A DNA stretch of 64,000 nt from DAIDKA01 sp963726995 (GCA_963726995.1 CAVSEP010000005.1:700910-764909), one strand, 5' to 3'; counted from the stretch's first letter, positions 1 to 9,286 are shown. Made by a program: numbers and translations. The notes: a model not told the origin generated them from the letters alone.

Positions 1-537
1 GCGAGCCTGGGTGCCTATCTCGCGGCGCGCGCTGCGGCATTTGATCCGCGTGTGGACGGGGTAGTGGCATATGATGCCTGGTTCGATGGTTATGCGATCG
101 CATCACGCAACATACCGCCCCTCGCGCTCTGGCTGCATGCGCGCGGATACGATCACATGTTGAACTCATTAGCTCGACGGAATTCAGTTCCAGGAGCGAA
201 ATGGTCGCAGGAGAATGGAATGTGGGTATTCGGAGTCAGTGAGCCCACTCAGGTGCTAGATGCATTTAAGGCCTACACCGTAGCGCCGGTGGCGGACCGA
301 ATCACGCAGGATGTGCTCTTGCTCGCCGGGACCGCCGACCTATTTATTCCCCTGAATCAACTCGATCAGGAGCGCAATGCCCTGTCCCGCGCGCACAGCG
401 TTACGACGATAGTCTTCGATCGGGATTCTGGTGGCTCGCTACATTGCCAGATCGGGGCTCCGAGCTTGTGGCAAGGAGTGCTATTCGATTGGCTGACAGC
501 AAAGTTCCCCAATGCTGGATCGCGATCGAAATCATAG
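1..537 (+). CDS. Alpha/beta hydrolase, 5' end cut by window edge
   Basis: The open frame runs from base 1 to the stop at 535-537, so the N-terminus lies outside the window. The first visible residues, ASLGAY, fit the second half of a G-x-S-x-G nucleophile elbow, with Ser at visible residue 2. A strand ending in LLLAGTADLF (about residue 113) supplies the usual acid, and SLHCQ (about residue 147) a plausible catalytic His. Order and spacing match the C-terminal half of the alpha/beta hydrolase fold (peptidase S9/dienelactone hydrolase-like). The substrate cannot be inferred. It is convergent with the next gene. Confidence 0.65.
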   Translation, partial: ASLGAYLAARAAAFDPRVDGVVAYDAWFDGYAIASRNIPPLALWLHARGYDHMLNSLARRNSVPGAKWSQENGMWVFGVSEPTQVLDAFKAYTVAPVADRITQDVLLLAGTADLFIPLNQLDQERNALSRAHSVTTIVFDRDSGGSLHCQIGAPSLWQGVLFDWLTAKFPNAGSRSKS

Positions 538-726
538 ATTTCACGAAGCGATTCCTGCTGTCTGAGAGGTTTTCGGCAGACTCCGCCGCATCAGCGCCAA
601 TGACCGGTATGGAGGGATTTCTCCGTTAGCTTGGGATGGCTGCACATGGCCGAGACTTGCCTGATGGACCGGGCCAAAGCGGCGGACGACAGCCGGCGTA
701 CGACTATGCGCAGTCCACGGGATACA

Positions 727-1497
727 TCACAAAAACGGACCTATGAGCGCCCGGCCCAGAGTTTGCCAAATGGGTGAAATGGAGAAGATCTCGACCTTGA
801 ATGACGTCAGCACGAATATTGGAACGCTGATCAACCACACTGGGTGCACGCGCCGCTTGATCCACAAATCTACCGCCATCGCTGCGAAGATTGGAGACAG
901 CCATACAAGCAAGTATACAAGTGACCCGCCCGGCAGGACCCGGCCGACCGCTGCCGACGCCAGGCCGACCGTTGCACTCAAGATCAGCCGCTTATGCAAC
1001 TCCGGCGTGCGCCTATAGATTATTGCGGCGGCGAAGAATCCACTGAAGACCAGCATGTCAGTGAGGTTGTACAAAACCGTCAATGAGGCGCGTTCCACGG
1101 GCATTTGGTGAGCCTGCACGTGCAAGATCGGAGACGCGAAGCTGATGACCGATCCGATGCATGACACAAGTATCCCGTAGGCGATGCCTACCGTTCCCAC
1201 CCGACGATGCAGGACTATGTGTCCAGTCGCGACCAACGATGCTTGAGTGACCACGAGGATTAGCCACCCGAGAAATACGGCCGCGTGGACATGAATGATC
1301 CAAAACTTGTGTACGCCACCGTGCAACAAGGGCCGGAAGTAGCTCGGCCAGAACCCCCACCCGACGATGGCCACCACAGCGAGTGAAATGGCGAGGGAGG
1401 CTCGACGTGTCCTGCGCTGGGCAAGAGGCGCATTGCTTGCGGAGGCTCCTCGAAGGCCGGCAGGCTCAGCCGTCACCGTCGTGACCTCAACCATCAT
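727..1497 (-). CDS. Multi-pass membrane protein of unknown function
   Basis: A 256-residue protein with about seven hydrophobic segments, for example LAISLAVVAIVGWGF, HAAVFLGWLILVV, GIAYGILVSCIGSVISF and VYLLVWLSPIFAAMAV. A conserved-looking His-rich stretch (WIIHVHAAVF, then GHIVLHRRVG) recalls DUF2306-like or cytochrome b561-like small membrane proteins, but I do not recognise the family with certainty. The frame stays open upstream to 1902. I chose the ATG at 1495-1497 because it begins the hydrophobic protein and has AAGGAG four bases upstream; the upstream extension is Arg-rich and unlike a protein. Confidence 0.7.
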   Translation of the reverse strand: MMVEVTTVTAEPAGLRGASASNAPLAQRRTRRASLAISLAVVAIVGWGFWPSYFRPLLHGGVHKFWIIHVHAAVFLGWLILVVTQASLVATGHIVLHRRVGTVGIAYGILVSCIGSVISFASPILHVQAHQMPVERASLTVLYNLTDMLVFSGFFAAAIIYRRTPELHKRLILSATVGLASAAVGRVLPGGSLVYLLVWLSPIFAAMAVDLWIKRRVHPVWLISVPIFVLTSFKVEIFSISPIWQTLGRALIGPFL

Positions 1498-1927
1498 GTT
1501 TCTCCTTATTTCTCCGTCACCGCGTGGGCTATAGGCCGGTGCCTCGCCTGTGGAAGCCGAATCTGCTGTAGCAGCCGAGGAAGCGTCCACTAATCGAAGG
1601 GTTTCTGACAGAAGGCCGCCACGAGCCGCCCTTCGAAAGCTACGGGCGGTCTCGCGAGAAGCTCGAACGGTCCGTGCTGCGATGCGCTCAGTCCTAGAGC
1701 GTCTACCGCACCAACGGCGTCTGACACAGGTTGGTCCACCGAAGGCGCAGGCGAGTGTGGAGTCGAGGGCTGTATCCAGTGGCTGAGGTGCGCGCGCTGC
1801 AGTCTTGTCCAGGTTAGGCCATGCACGTCCACTGACAGCTAACGGTATACAGGCACCATACAGGCACCAAAGTCGAGTTCTAGAACCTTTGTCGGCGGCC
1901 ATTGGTGGCCTAAACGCTTGATTTTAT
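1498..1927. other. Intergenic region, no gene seen
   Basis: This stretch lies between the membrane protein gene and tRNA-Asn. The open reading on the minus strand is compositionally poor and Arg-rich. The only local structure I see is a short tandem repeat, ACAGGCACCAT then ACAGGCACCA, near 1849-1870. Confidence 0.4.
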
Positions 1928-2002
1928 TGGCTCCCCGGGTTGGAATCGAACCAACGACCAACGGATTAACAGTCCGACGCTCTACCGCTGAGCTACCGAG
2001 GA
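1928..2002 (-). tRNA. tRNA-Asn (GTT)
   Basis: Reverse-complement reading begins TCCTCGGTAGCTCAG and ends CCGGGGAGCCA. The seven-base acceptor stem pairs (TCCTCGG with CCGGGGA), the T arm has GGTTCGATTCC, and the anticodon loop CTGTTAA gives GTT. CCA is encoded. Confidence 0.95.
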
Positions 2003-2091
2003 ACGCTTAGGTGAAATCGAGAGCGGCGGATTTTGATGACGCAGCGCGCCGCCGTCAAGCAACCCGCGCATATGGGCGCGGGTGGTGTGTT

Positions 2092-3315
2092 TCAAGCCGT
2101 CGCTGCCAGCGGCGCCTGTCCGGCGGGGACTGTGCCGGTGATCACGCGGCGCATGCGCTCCAGCGCCTGCTCGAGGGTCTGCATGCTGCAGGCGAAGGAC
2201 AGGCGGATGTGGCCGGGAGCGCCAAAGCCGGCGCCGGGGACGACCGCTACGCCGCCTTGCGTCAGCAGCAGTTCGGCAAATTCGCCGTCCTCGCGGCAGC
2301 CCAAGGCCGCCATGGCCTTGCTGACGTCCGCGAAGGCATAGAACGTCCCGGCGCCGGGCAGGCAGGAAACACCGGGCAGGCTGTTAAGTCCCGCCACGAT
2401 GAAGTCATGGCGGGCCTTGAAGGCATCGTTCATCTTGGCCACGCAGGCCTGATCGCCGTTGAGCGCCGCGGTCGCCGCCTTCTGCGAAATGCTGGACGCA
2501 TTCGATGTCGACTGGCCCTGGATGGTGGACATGGCGGTGATGATTTCGCGGGGTCCCCCGCAGTAACCGATGCGCCAGCCGGTCATGGCATAGCCCTTGG
2601 AGACGCCATTGATGGTCACGGTACGGCCGTACAGTTCCGGCACCGCGGTGAGCAGGCTGCAGAACGGTTCCGGATCCCAGAAGATCTTCTCGTACATGTC
2701 ATCGGTGCCGATGACGATGCGCGGATATTCCAGCAGCACCTCGCCCAGGGCCCGAAGTTCGGCGCGCGTGTAGGCAGCGCCGGTCGGATTGCAGGGGCTG
2801 TTCAGCAGCACCAGCCGGGTCTTCGGCGTAATCGAAGTGGCAAGCTGGCGCGGGGTGATCTTGTAGCCCTGTGAAGCCCCCGCGAAGGGCATGACGGGCA
2901 GGCCATCGGACAACAGGACCATGTCCGGATAGGACACCCAGTAGGGCGCCGGAATGATGGCCTCATCACCCGGATCCAGGATCGCCATGCACAGGTTGTA
3001 AAGAGTCTGCTTGGCGCCGCTGGAAACCAGGATCTGCGGGCGCTCGTAGTCGATGCCGTTGTCGCGCTTGAACTTGCCGATGATGGCGTCCTTGAGCTCA
3101 TTGGTGCCATCGACATTGGTATAGCGAGTGAAGCCCCCATTGATGGCGTCGATGCCGGCCTGCGCGATATGCGCGGGCGTGTCGAAGTCCGGCTCGCCGG
3201 CGCCAAGGCCGATGACGTCGTGACCTTCCGCCTTCAGGCGCGCGGCGCGTGCCGTGACGGCCAGAGTGGGCGAGGGCTTGACGCGCTGGACGCGTCGTGA
3301 AACTGATAGGCTCAT
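2092..3315 (-). CDS. PLP-dependent aminotransferase, class I (aspartate/prephenate type)
   Basis: A 407-residue fold-type I aminotransferase that moves an amino group between an amino acid and a 2-oxoacid with pyridoxal phosphate. Visible signatures are the N-terminal GAGEPDFDTP, the substrate-site NSPCNPTGA near residue 170, and the Schiff-base Lys in NGVSKGYAMTGWRIGY near residue 240. The length and the GEPDFDTP/CNPTG pattern fit the subgroup Ib aspartate or prephenate aminotransferases, and the sequence alone does not choose between them. The start has AGGA five bases upstream. It is divergent from uvrB across about 100 bases, so both promoters must lie there. Confidence 0.9.
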   Translation of the reverse strand: MSLSVSRRVQRVKPSPTLAVTARAARLKAEGHDVIGLGAGEPDFDTPAHIAQAGIDAINGGFTRYTNVDGTNELKDAIIGKFKRDNGIDYERPQILVSSGAKQTLYNLCMAILDPGDEAIIPAPYWVSYPDMVLLSDGLPVMPFAGASQGYKITPRQLATSITPKTRLVLLNSPCNPTGAAYTRAELRALGEVLLEYPRIVIGTDDMYEKIFWDPEPFCSLLTAVPELYGRTVTINGVSKGYAMTGWRIGYCGGPREIITAMSTIQGQSTSNASSISQKAATAALNGDQACVAKMNDAFKARHDFIVAGLNSLPGVSCLPGAGTFYAFADVSKAMAALGCREDGEFAELLLTQGGVAVVPGAGFGAPGHIRLSFACSMQTLEQALERMRRVITGTVPAGQAPLAATA

Positions 3316-3419
3316 GAAATCCTGAAGGCGTCGCGGGAGGGAATGGGCACACGTATATTACGGGATTGCGACCGTGCTCACCAATCCGGCTGCCGTCGCT
3401 TACTTCACCCGCGGGACTC

Positions 3420-6400
3420 ATGATGGAACGCCTGCCGTTCATACTGCATTCCGACTATTCCCCGGCGGGAGATCAGCCGCAGGCTATCGAAAAACTGGTC
3501 GATGGCCTCACCTCGGGCCTCGCGCATCAGACGCTGCTGGGAGTCACGGGCTCGGGCAAAAGCATCGGCTATGACGATCCGATTTATCTAGTGGAACATA
3601 GACTTGGCGTATCCACTGCGAAAGTCGTTAAGGCCGGGCCGTTCATCGACGCCTTGATGCAGGGGCAGGGTCTGGAGTCACCGCGGGCCGGTACCGACCG
3701 CTATGCCTGTGTAGATGCCTCATTCTCTACGATCGCATTTGATCCCGTACGCGGCGCAACGGGCTCTTTCCCGGTGCGTGCATTTTTGCGTCATGAGGCC
3801 CCAGCCGAAATGTTCCAGCTCATGACCCGGTGCGGGCGCAGCATCACTCTGACTGGGGACCACAACCTGTGGGTGCTTCGGGATGGCATTCCGACGCTCA
3901 TCCGCACCGTCGATGCCCGGCCGTCGGACTATCTCCCCTCGCCGTTGTCTGTGGACTGCACGGAGGATTTGCGGGAGCTGGACGTTCTGCCGTATTTGCG
4001 GGACGCGGGACTGTTTGTGCAGGCTGAGGAACCAATCCTCGCTTACGTGGCCAGCGGCGGGCGCAGCCAGTTTGAGGCGACCTTGAGGGCTCGCAATATC
4101 GCGTCTCAAAGCAAGCTCTTTGCCATGCGGGCCGGAGTTCACGGCAAGGGCTTGAGAGTCGATCACTACCTAAAATTATTGGGTGATACCGCCGATCTTG
4201 GCGGACGCTCCGCAACTGCCTCCGTCCGCGTGACCGGGAAGAAGCCGGCGTGTGGCCTGCCGGCACGCCTACCGCTCTCGGATGCTGTGTTGGCGCTGCT
4301 CGGTTATTACATTGCCGAAGGTAATTCACAGTCGCGATACTTCATTTTGGCCAATCGCCACCCGACAATTCGGTCACGGATAGAGCAGGCTCTCGGTGAG
4401 CTCGGCATTCCGCATCTTGTCCGTGCCTCATCAGACTACCAGGTCTCTTCCACAGCTCTGACGGTACTACTGGAGAAACTCTGCGGGACCACTGCAGGCC
4501 AGAAACGACTACCTGATTTCTGGCCACAGCTGTCGAAGCGATCGCTCGGAATCCTGCTTCGCGCCTACTTCGACGGTGATGGTACCGTCGGAAGCAATGG
4601 AGAGGTCACGGCTACAACTAAGAGTACCGACCTGGCATCGGATCTTGGATACGCGCTAAAGCGCTTCGGCATCCATGCGCGACTACGTTCCGTCTTCAAG
4701 CGCGCCACCAACAGCGCGCATCAAGGCGACTACTACATAACCGTGGTTATCTCCGGCCAGCGAAGTCTAGACAGCTATGCGCAGGACATTGGATTTGACC
4801 ATCCGGATAAACGATCGAAACTCCAAGGCTTGCTGGGGCGCGATGAGAATACCAACGTCGATGTCATCCCGTTGCCGGCTGGGTCACTTCGAGCACTGCG
4901 CGATGGCCTAGGGTTGACACAAGAAGAGCTTGCCAATCTGGCAGGTTGTAGCCAAGGGATGATTCGCTCGCTGGAGCACCACCGGCGACGACCAAGCCGC
5001 CGGCTCTTGGGTAGGTTGCTGGAGGTCTTGGCGACCCACAGTCGTGAACTGACCGTCACCAGCGTTCACTGGTGGAGCGAGTGGCGAACCCTTCGCAGTC
5101 TCACGTTGGTGCACTGGGCGCGGATACGGAACGTGCGTCCCACTAAGTACCCGTACCAGTATGTCTACGACCTGTCGGTGCCGGGGCCGGAGACCTTTCT
5201 GGCGGGGAACGGCGGCGCCTTCGTTCACAATACTTTCACCATTGCTTCAGCCATAGAGCGCGTGCAGCGCCCGACCATGGTCCTGGCGCACAACAAGACT
5301 CTCGCCGCGCAGCTGTACGGGGAGTTCCGTGAGTTCTTTCCGAACAATGCGGTGGAGTACTTTGTTTCCTATTATGACTACTACCAGCCCGAAGCCTATG
5401 TGCCCTCGACCGACACCTATATAGAGAAGGACTCCTCGGTCAACGAGCACATCGAGCAGATGCGCCTCTCGGCCACCAAGGCGCTGCTGGAGCGCTCCGA
5501 CTCCATCATCGTGGCCACGGTCTCGGCGATCTACGGCTTAGGCGACCCCCAGGCCTACCTCTCCATGGTGCTGCACATCGTGCGCGGGGACCGGATGGAT
5601 CAGCGCCGGCTGCTGCGACGGCTGGCGGACATGCAGTACACCCGCAATGAGCTGGATCTGACCCAGGGCACTTACCGGGTGCGCGGGGATGTAGTGGACG
5701 TGTTTCCGGCGGAGTCGAGCCGCGAGGCCGTACGCGTCGAATTATTCGACGACACCATTGATTCGATATCGCTTTTTGATCCCCTGACGGGGCAGGTCGC
5801 GCGCAAGCTGCCGCGCTTCACGATCTATCCGGGCACTCACTATGTGACCCCGCGCGAGCGCCTGATCGGCGCGGTGGACCAGATCCGGGAGGACCTGCGC
5901 GTGCGGCTGGCGCAGCTGCGCGACGGAGGCAAGCTGCTGGAAGCGCAGCGCCTGGAGCAGCGCACGATGTTCGATATGGAAATGATGCAGGAGGTGGGGT
6001 ACTGCGCCGGCATCGAGAACTACTCGCGCTACCTCTCGGGACGCCAGCCGGGCGATCCGCCGCCGTGCCTCTTCGACTACCTGCCGCGGGACTCCCTGCT
6101 CATCGTCGATGAAAGCCACCAGACCATTCCGCAGCTGGGCGCCATGTACAAGGGCGACCGCTCGCGCAAGGAAACGCTGGTGGAGTACGGATTCCGGCTG
6201 CCCTCGGCGCTGGACAACCGGCCCCTGAAGTTCGAGGAGTGGGAGCAGGCCGCCCCGCAGATGATTTTCGTGTCCGCGACCCCCGGCTCCTACGAGAAGA
6301 CCCATTCGGCGCAGGTGGTGGAGCAGGTGGTGCGCCCCACGGGGCTGGTGGACCCGCAGGTCGAGGTGCGGCCCGTGCGCACCCAGGTCGATGATGTGCT

Positions 6401-7121
6401 GTCGGAAATCCGCCTGTGCGTGGCCAAGAATGAGCGGGTGCTGATCACCGTCCTGACCAAGCGCATGGCCGAGGACCTGACCGACTACCTGCACGACCAC
6501 GACGTGCGGGTGCGCTACCTGCATGCCGACATCGAGACGGTGGAGCGCTCCGAAATCATCCGTGACCTCAGACTTGGCAGTTTTGACGTGCTGGTGGGCA
6601 TCAATTTGCTGCGCGAGGGCCTGGACATGCCCGAGGTGGCCCTCGTTGCCATCCTGGATGCCGACAAGGAGGGGTTCCTGCGCTCGGACAACTCCCTGAT
6701 CCAGACCATCGGCAGGGCGGCCCGGCACATCAACGGGCGGGCCATCCTGTACGGCGACCGGGTGACCGGATCCATGCAGCGGGCGCTGGCGGAAACCGAG
6801 CGGCGCCGTAATAAGCAGTTGGAGTTCAACGAACAGCACGGCATCACCCCCATCGGGATCAGCAAGGGCGTCGCGGACATCATGGAGGGCGCCCGCTCGG
6901 CCGCCCCGCAGCCCACCGGCAGACGGCGGGGCAAGGAACGCGCCGTGGCGGCCGAGGCGGGCGCCGCCGTGAGCCTGGAGCCGGCGGCCATCGTGCGGCA
7001 GATCAAGGCGCTGGAGGCCCGGATGTTCGCCAAGGCCCGGGAGCTGGAGTTCGAGGAGGCAGCTGCCCTTCGCGATCAGATCGAGAAGTTGAAACAGATC
7101 GAACTGGGACTGGCCGGATGA
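3420..7121 (+). CDS. uvrB: Excinuclease ABC subunit B (UvrB) precursor interrupted by an intein
   Basis: UvrB is the damage-verifying helicase-like subunit of nucleotide excision repair. It is loaded by UvrA and recruits UvrC. The precursor is 1233 residues. Removing residues 48-604 leaves 676, the normal UvrB size. The N-extein ends GVTGSGK (residues 41-47) and the C-extein resumes TFTIAS, restoring the Walker A motif. Other UvrB signatures follow: NKTLAAQLYGEF, the YYDYYQPEAY beta-hairpin, DESHQT (Walker B), the motif VI region TIGRAARH, and a C-terminal UVR domain (ALEARMFAKARELEFEEAAALRD, abbreviated here by its ends ALEARM and AALRD). Start: the ATG at 3420 or the adjacent ATG at 3423 gives the family-typical MERLPF beginning; no strong Shine-Dalgarno is seen. 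Confidence 0.95.
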   Translation: MMERLPFILHSDYSPAGDQPQAIEKLVDGLTSGLAHQTLLGVTGSGKSIGYDDPIYLVEHRLGVSTAKVVKAGPFIDALMQGQGLESPRAGTDRYACVDASFSTIAFDPVRGATGSFPVRAFLRHEAPAEMFQLMTRCGRSITLTGDHNLWVLRDGIPTLIRTVDARPSDYLPSPLSVDCTEDLRELDVLPYLRDAGLFVQAEEPILAYVASGGRSQFEATLRARNIASQSKLFAMRAGVHGKGLRVDHYLKLLGDTADLGGRSATASVRVTGKKPACGLPARLPLSDAVLALLGYYIAEGNSQSRYFILANRHPTIRSRIEQALGELGIPHLVRASSDYQVSSTALTVLLEKLCGTTAGQKRLPDFWPQLSKRSLGILLRAYFDGDGTVGSNGEVTATTKSTDLASDLGYALKRFGIHARLRSVFKRATNSAHQGDYYITVVISGQRSLDSYAQDIGFDHPDKRSKLQGLLGRDENTNVDVIPLPAGSLRALRDGLGLTQEELANLAGCSQGMIRSLEHHRRRPSRRLLGRLLEVLATHSRELTVTSVHWWSEWRTLRSLTLVHWARIRNVRPTKYPYQYVYDLSVPGPETFLAGNGGAFVHNTFTIASAIERVQRPTMVLAHNKTLAAQLYGEFREFFPNNAVEYFVSYYDYYQPEAYVPSTDTYIEKDSSVNEHIEQMRLSATKALLERSDSIIVATVSAIYGLGDPQAYLSMVLHIVRGDRMDQRRLLRRLADMQYTRNELDLTQGTYRVRGDVVDVFPAESSREAVRVELFDDTIDSISLFDPLTGQVARKLPRFTIYPGTHYVTPRERLIGAVDQIREDLRVRLAQLRDGGKLLEAQRLEQRTMFDMEMMQEVGYCAGIENYSRYLSGRQPGDPPPCLFDYLPRDSLLIVDESHQTIPQLGAMYKGDRSRKETLVEYGFRLPSALDNRPLKFEEWEQAAPQMIFVSATPGSYEKTHSAQVVEQVVRPTGLVDPQVEVRPVRTQVDDVLSEIRLCVAKNERVLITVLTKRMAEDLTDYLHDHDVRVRYLHADIETVERSEIIRDLRLGSFDVLVGINLLREGLDMPEVALVAILDADKEGFLRSDNSLIQTIGRAARHINGRAILYGDRVTGSMQRALAETERRRNKQLEFNEQHGITPIGISKGVADIMEGARSAAPQPTGRRRGKERAVAAEAGAAVSLEPAAIVRQIKALEARMFAKARELEFEEAAALRDQIEKLKQIELGLAG
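3561..5231 (+). other. Intein in UvrB P-loop with LAGLIDADG endonuclease and HTH domain
   Basis: A 557-residue in-frame insertion between Lys47 and Thr48 of mature UvrB. It starts with Ser1 (SIGYDDPIYLV, block A). Block B is TGDHNLW with Thr98 and His101. It ends FVHN (His556, Asn557) followed by Thr as +1 residue, a class 1 splicing layout. Two LAGLIDADG-type motifs are visible: LGYYIAEGN (acidic Glu253) and LLRAYFDGDG (Asp338/Asp340). An XRE-like helix-turn-helix, LTQEELANLAGCSQGMI, begins near residue 452, between endonuclease and block F. Block F (VYDLSVPGPETF) has Glu where many bacterial inteins have His. The family role is self-excision plus homing; activity here is inferred from intact motifs. 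Codon use looks less GC-rich than in the flanking exteins. Confidence 0.95.
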
Positions 7122-7223
7122 TGCGTAAGTGCTTGGAAGTGCGGCGGTTCGCTTGCCTAGCCCGGTGCGCTTCGGTATCGTGCCGGTCCCCTTCGCCGGC
7201 TTGCTTTGAGCGAAGGAAGCCGC

Positions 7224-7298
7224 AGGCGCGTAGCTCAGTGGTAGAGCATCACCTTGACATGGTGGTGGTCGGTGGTTCGATCCCACTCGCGCCTACCA
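7224..7298 (+). tRNA. tRNA-Val (GAC)
   Basis: The acceptor stem AGGCGCG pairs with CGCGCCT, followed by ACCA with CCA encoded. The D arm is GCTCAGTGGTAGAGC, the anticodon stem-loop CACCTTGACATGGTG gives GAC, and the T arm GGTGGTTCGATCCCACT is intact. Confidence 0.95.
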
Positions 7299-7308
7299 GA
7301 TTTGACCC

Positions 7309-7335
7309 AGGGCGCCCTACAGCGGGCGCCCTTTT
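7309..7335 (+). terminator. Rho-independent terminator after tRNA-Val
   Basis: AGGGCGCC at 7309-7316 pairs with GGCGCCCT at 7325-7332 across an eight-base loop, and TTTT begins within the 3' arm. It separates tRNA-Val from thrS, which starts 22 bases later, so it could also act as part of the thrS leader. Confidence 0.8.
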
Positions 7336-7357
7336 CGTAAGTTGAGACGGATCATCC

Positions 7358-9283
7358 ATGCCTGTCGTGACATTGCCGGATGGCAGTCAGCGCCAGTTCG
7401 ACCAGCCGGTGACGGTGGACGAGGTGGCGGCGAATATCGGAGCGGGGCTGCGCAAGGCCGCGCTGGCCGGGCGCGTGGACGGGAAGCTGGTGGACACCTC
7501 CTTCCTCATCGATCGCGACGTGCAGCTCTCGATCGTCACGCCGAAGGATCCGGCGGGCCTGGAAGTGATCCGTCACTCCACCGCGCATCTGCTGGCCCAG
7601 GCCGTCAAGCAGCTCTTCCCGGAGGCGCAGGTGACCATCGGCCCGGTCATCGAGGACGGCTTCTTCTATGACTTCGCCTACAAGCGCCCGTTCACCACCG
7701 AGGACCTGACCGCCATCGAAGCGCGCATGACCCAGCTGGCGGCCGCCGATGAAAAGGTGACGCGCCGGGTCATGGATCGGGACGCGGCGGTCGAGTACTT
7801 CAAGGGCCTGGGCGAACACTACAAGGCCGAAATCATCGCCAGCATTCCGGCGGGCGAAGCGATCTCCCTCTACGGCCAGGGTGACTGGGTGGATCTGTGC
7901 CGCGGTCCTCATGTGCCCTCGACCGGCAAGCTCACCGCCTTCAAGCTCACCAAGGTGGCCGGCGCCTACTGGCGCGGGGACTCGCGCAACGAGATGCTGC
8001 AGCGGATTTACGGCACCGCCTGGGCCGACCGCAAGCAGCTGGATGCCTACCTCACCCGAATCGAGGAGGCCGAGAAACGCGACCATCGCCGCATCGGGCG
8101 CGAACTGGATCTGTTCCACACCCAGGAAGAGGGCCCGGGCCTGGTGTTCTGGCATCCGAAAGGCTGGGCCATCTGGCAGGCCGTCGAGCAGTACATGCGA
8201 GGCATCTACCGGCGCTACGGCTACCAGGAGGTGCGCGGGCCGCAGGTGCTGGATGTGTCGCTGTGGAAGAAGTCGGGTCACTGGGACAACTACCAGGACA
8301 ACATGTTCTTCACGGAGTCCGAGAAGCGCAGCTATGCGCTGAAGCCGATGAACTGCCCGGGTCATATCCAGATCTTCAACCAGGGCTTGCGCAGCTACCG
8401 GGACCTGCCGCTGCGCTATGGCGAGTTCGGCGCCTGCCATCGCAACGAGCCCTCCGGCGGCCTGCACGGCATCCTGAGGGTGCGCGGCTTCACCCAGGAC
8501 GACGGCCACATCTTCTGCATGCCCGAGCAGGTCGAGGCCGAAGTGACGGCCTTTCACGCCCAGGCCCTGGGCGTCTATGACGATTTCGGCTTCAAGGACC
8601 TGCAGATCAAGATCGCGCTGCGGCCCGAGAAGCGCATCGGCACGGATGAGTGGTGGGACCAGGCCGAAGGCACGCTGCGCAATGCACTCAAGGCGGCCGG
8701 CGTCGAGTGGGAGGAGTTGCCGGGGGAGGGTGCCTTTTACGCGCCCAAGATTGAATACCACTTCCGGGATGCCATCGGCCGGACCTGGCAGCTGGGCACC
8801 ATCCAGAACGATTTCATGATGCCGACCCGGCTGGGTGCCGAGTACGTCGGGGCCGATTCGGCGCGGCACACACCGGCCATGCTGCACCGGGCCATCGTCG
8901 GCTCCATGGAGCGCTTCATCGGAATCCTGCTGGAACACCACGCCGGCAAGCTCCCGACCTGGCTGGCCCCGGAGCAGGTGGCGGTGCTGAATATCACCGA
9001 GCGGCAGGCCGATTATGCCACCCAGGTTGCGGAATCTCTTAAGAAACAGGGGGTTCGGGCCATTACCGACTTGCGGAACGAGAAGATCGGCCTTAAGATC
9101 CGCGAGCACACGCTCCAGCGTGTCCCATACTTACTTGTTGTTGGCGACAAAGAAGTCGCCGCAAACCAGCTTGCAGTGCGCACACGTGGCGGCAAGGATC
9201 TGGGTGCGATGTCTGTGGAGACGTTCATGGAACGCCTGCAGGTCGAACTCAGCAGCCACGGTCGCCGAACTTTGGAGGATTGA
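7358..9283 (+). CDS. thrS: Threonyl-tRNA synthetase
   Basis: A 641-residue class II aminoacyl-tRNA synthetase that charges tRNA-Thr. Domain order is as in the family: a TGS domain (MPVVTLPDGS to about residue 65), the editing domain with HSTAHLLAQA near residue 73, the class II catalytic core with MNCPGH near residue 331 and RYGEFG, motif 3 around the C-terminal end of the core, and the anticodon-binding domain beginning near LAPEQVAVLN. Length matches the family (about 640). It is the first gene of the conserved thrS-infC-rpmI-rplT-pheST-ihfA cluster. The stop is followed after three bases by the likely infC start. Confidence 0.97.
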   Translation: MPVVTLPDGSQRQFDQPVTVDEVAANIGAGLRKAALAGRVDGKLVDTSFLIDRDVQLSIVTPKDPAGLEVIRHSTAHLLAQAVKQLFPEAQVTIGPVIEDGFFYDFAYKRPFTTEDLTAIEARMTQLAAADEKVTRRVMDRDAAVEYFKGLGEHYKAEIIASIPAGEAISLYGQGDWVDLCRGPHVPSTGKLTAFKLTKVAGAYWRGDSRNEMLQRIYGTAWADRKQLDAYLTRIEEAEKRDHRRIGRELDLFHTQEEGPGLVFWHPKGWAIWQAVEQYMRGIYRRYGYQEVRGPQVLDVSLWKKSGHWDNYQDNMFFTESEKRSYALKPMNCPGHIQIFNQGLRSYRDLPLRYGEFGACHRNEPSGGLHGILRVRGFTQDDGHIFCMPEQVEAEVTAFHAQALGVYDDFGFKDLQIKIALRPEKRIGTDEWWDQAEGTLRNALKAAGVEWEELPGEGAFYAPKIEYHFRDAIGRTWQLGTIQNDFMMPTRLGAEYVGADSARHTPAMLHRAIVGSMERFIGILLEHHAGKLPTWLAPEQVAVLNITERQADYATQVAESLKKQGVRAITDLRNEKIGLKIREHTLQRVPYLLVVGDKEVAANQLAVRTRGGKDLGAMSVETFMERLQVELSSHGRRTLED

Positions 9284-9286
9284 CGC

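Noticed and set aside
5742..7286. Long minus-strand open frame antisense to uvrB
   Set aside because: Pro/Gln/His/Arg-rich without motifs. It mirrors GC-rich third positions of the confirmed uvrB frame.
7352..9109. 585-codon minus-strand frame antisense to thrS
   Set aside because: Same cause: shadow of a highly conserved synthetase gene, with no ribosome-binding site or family features.
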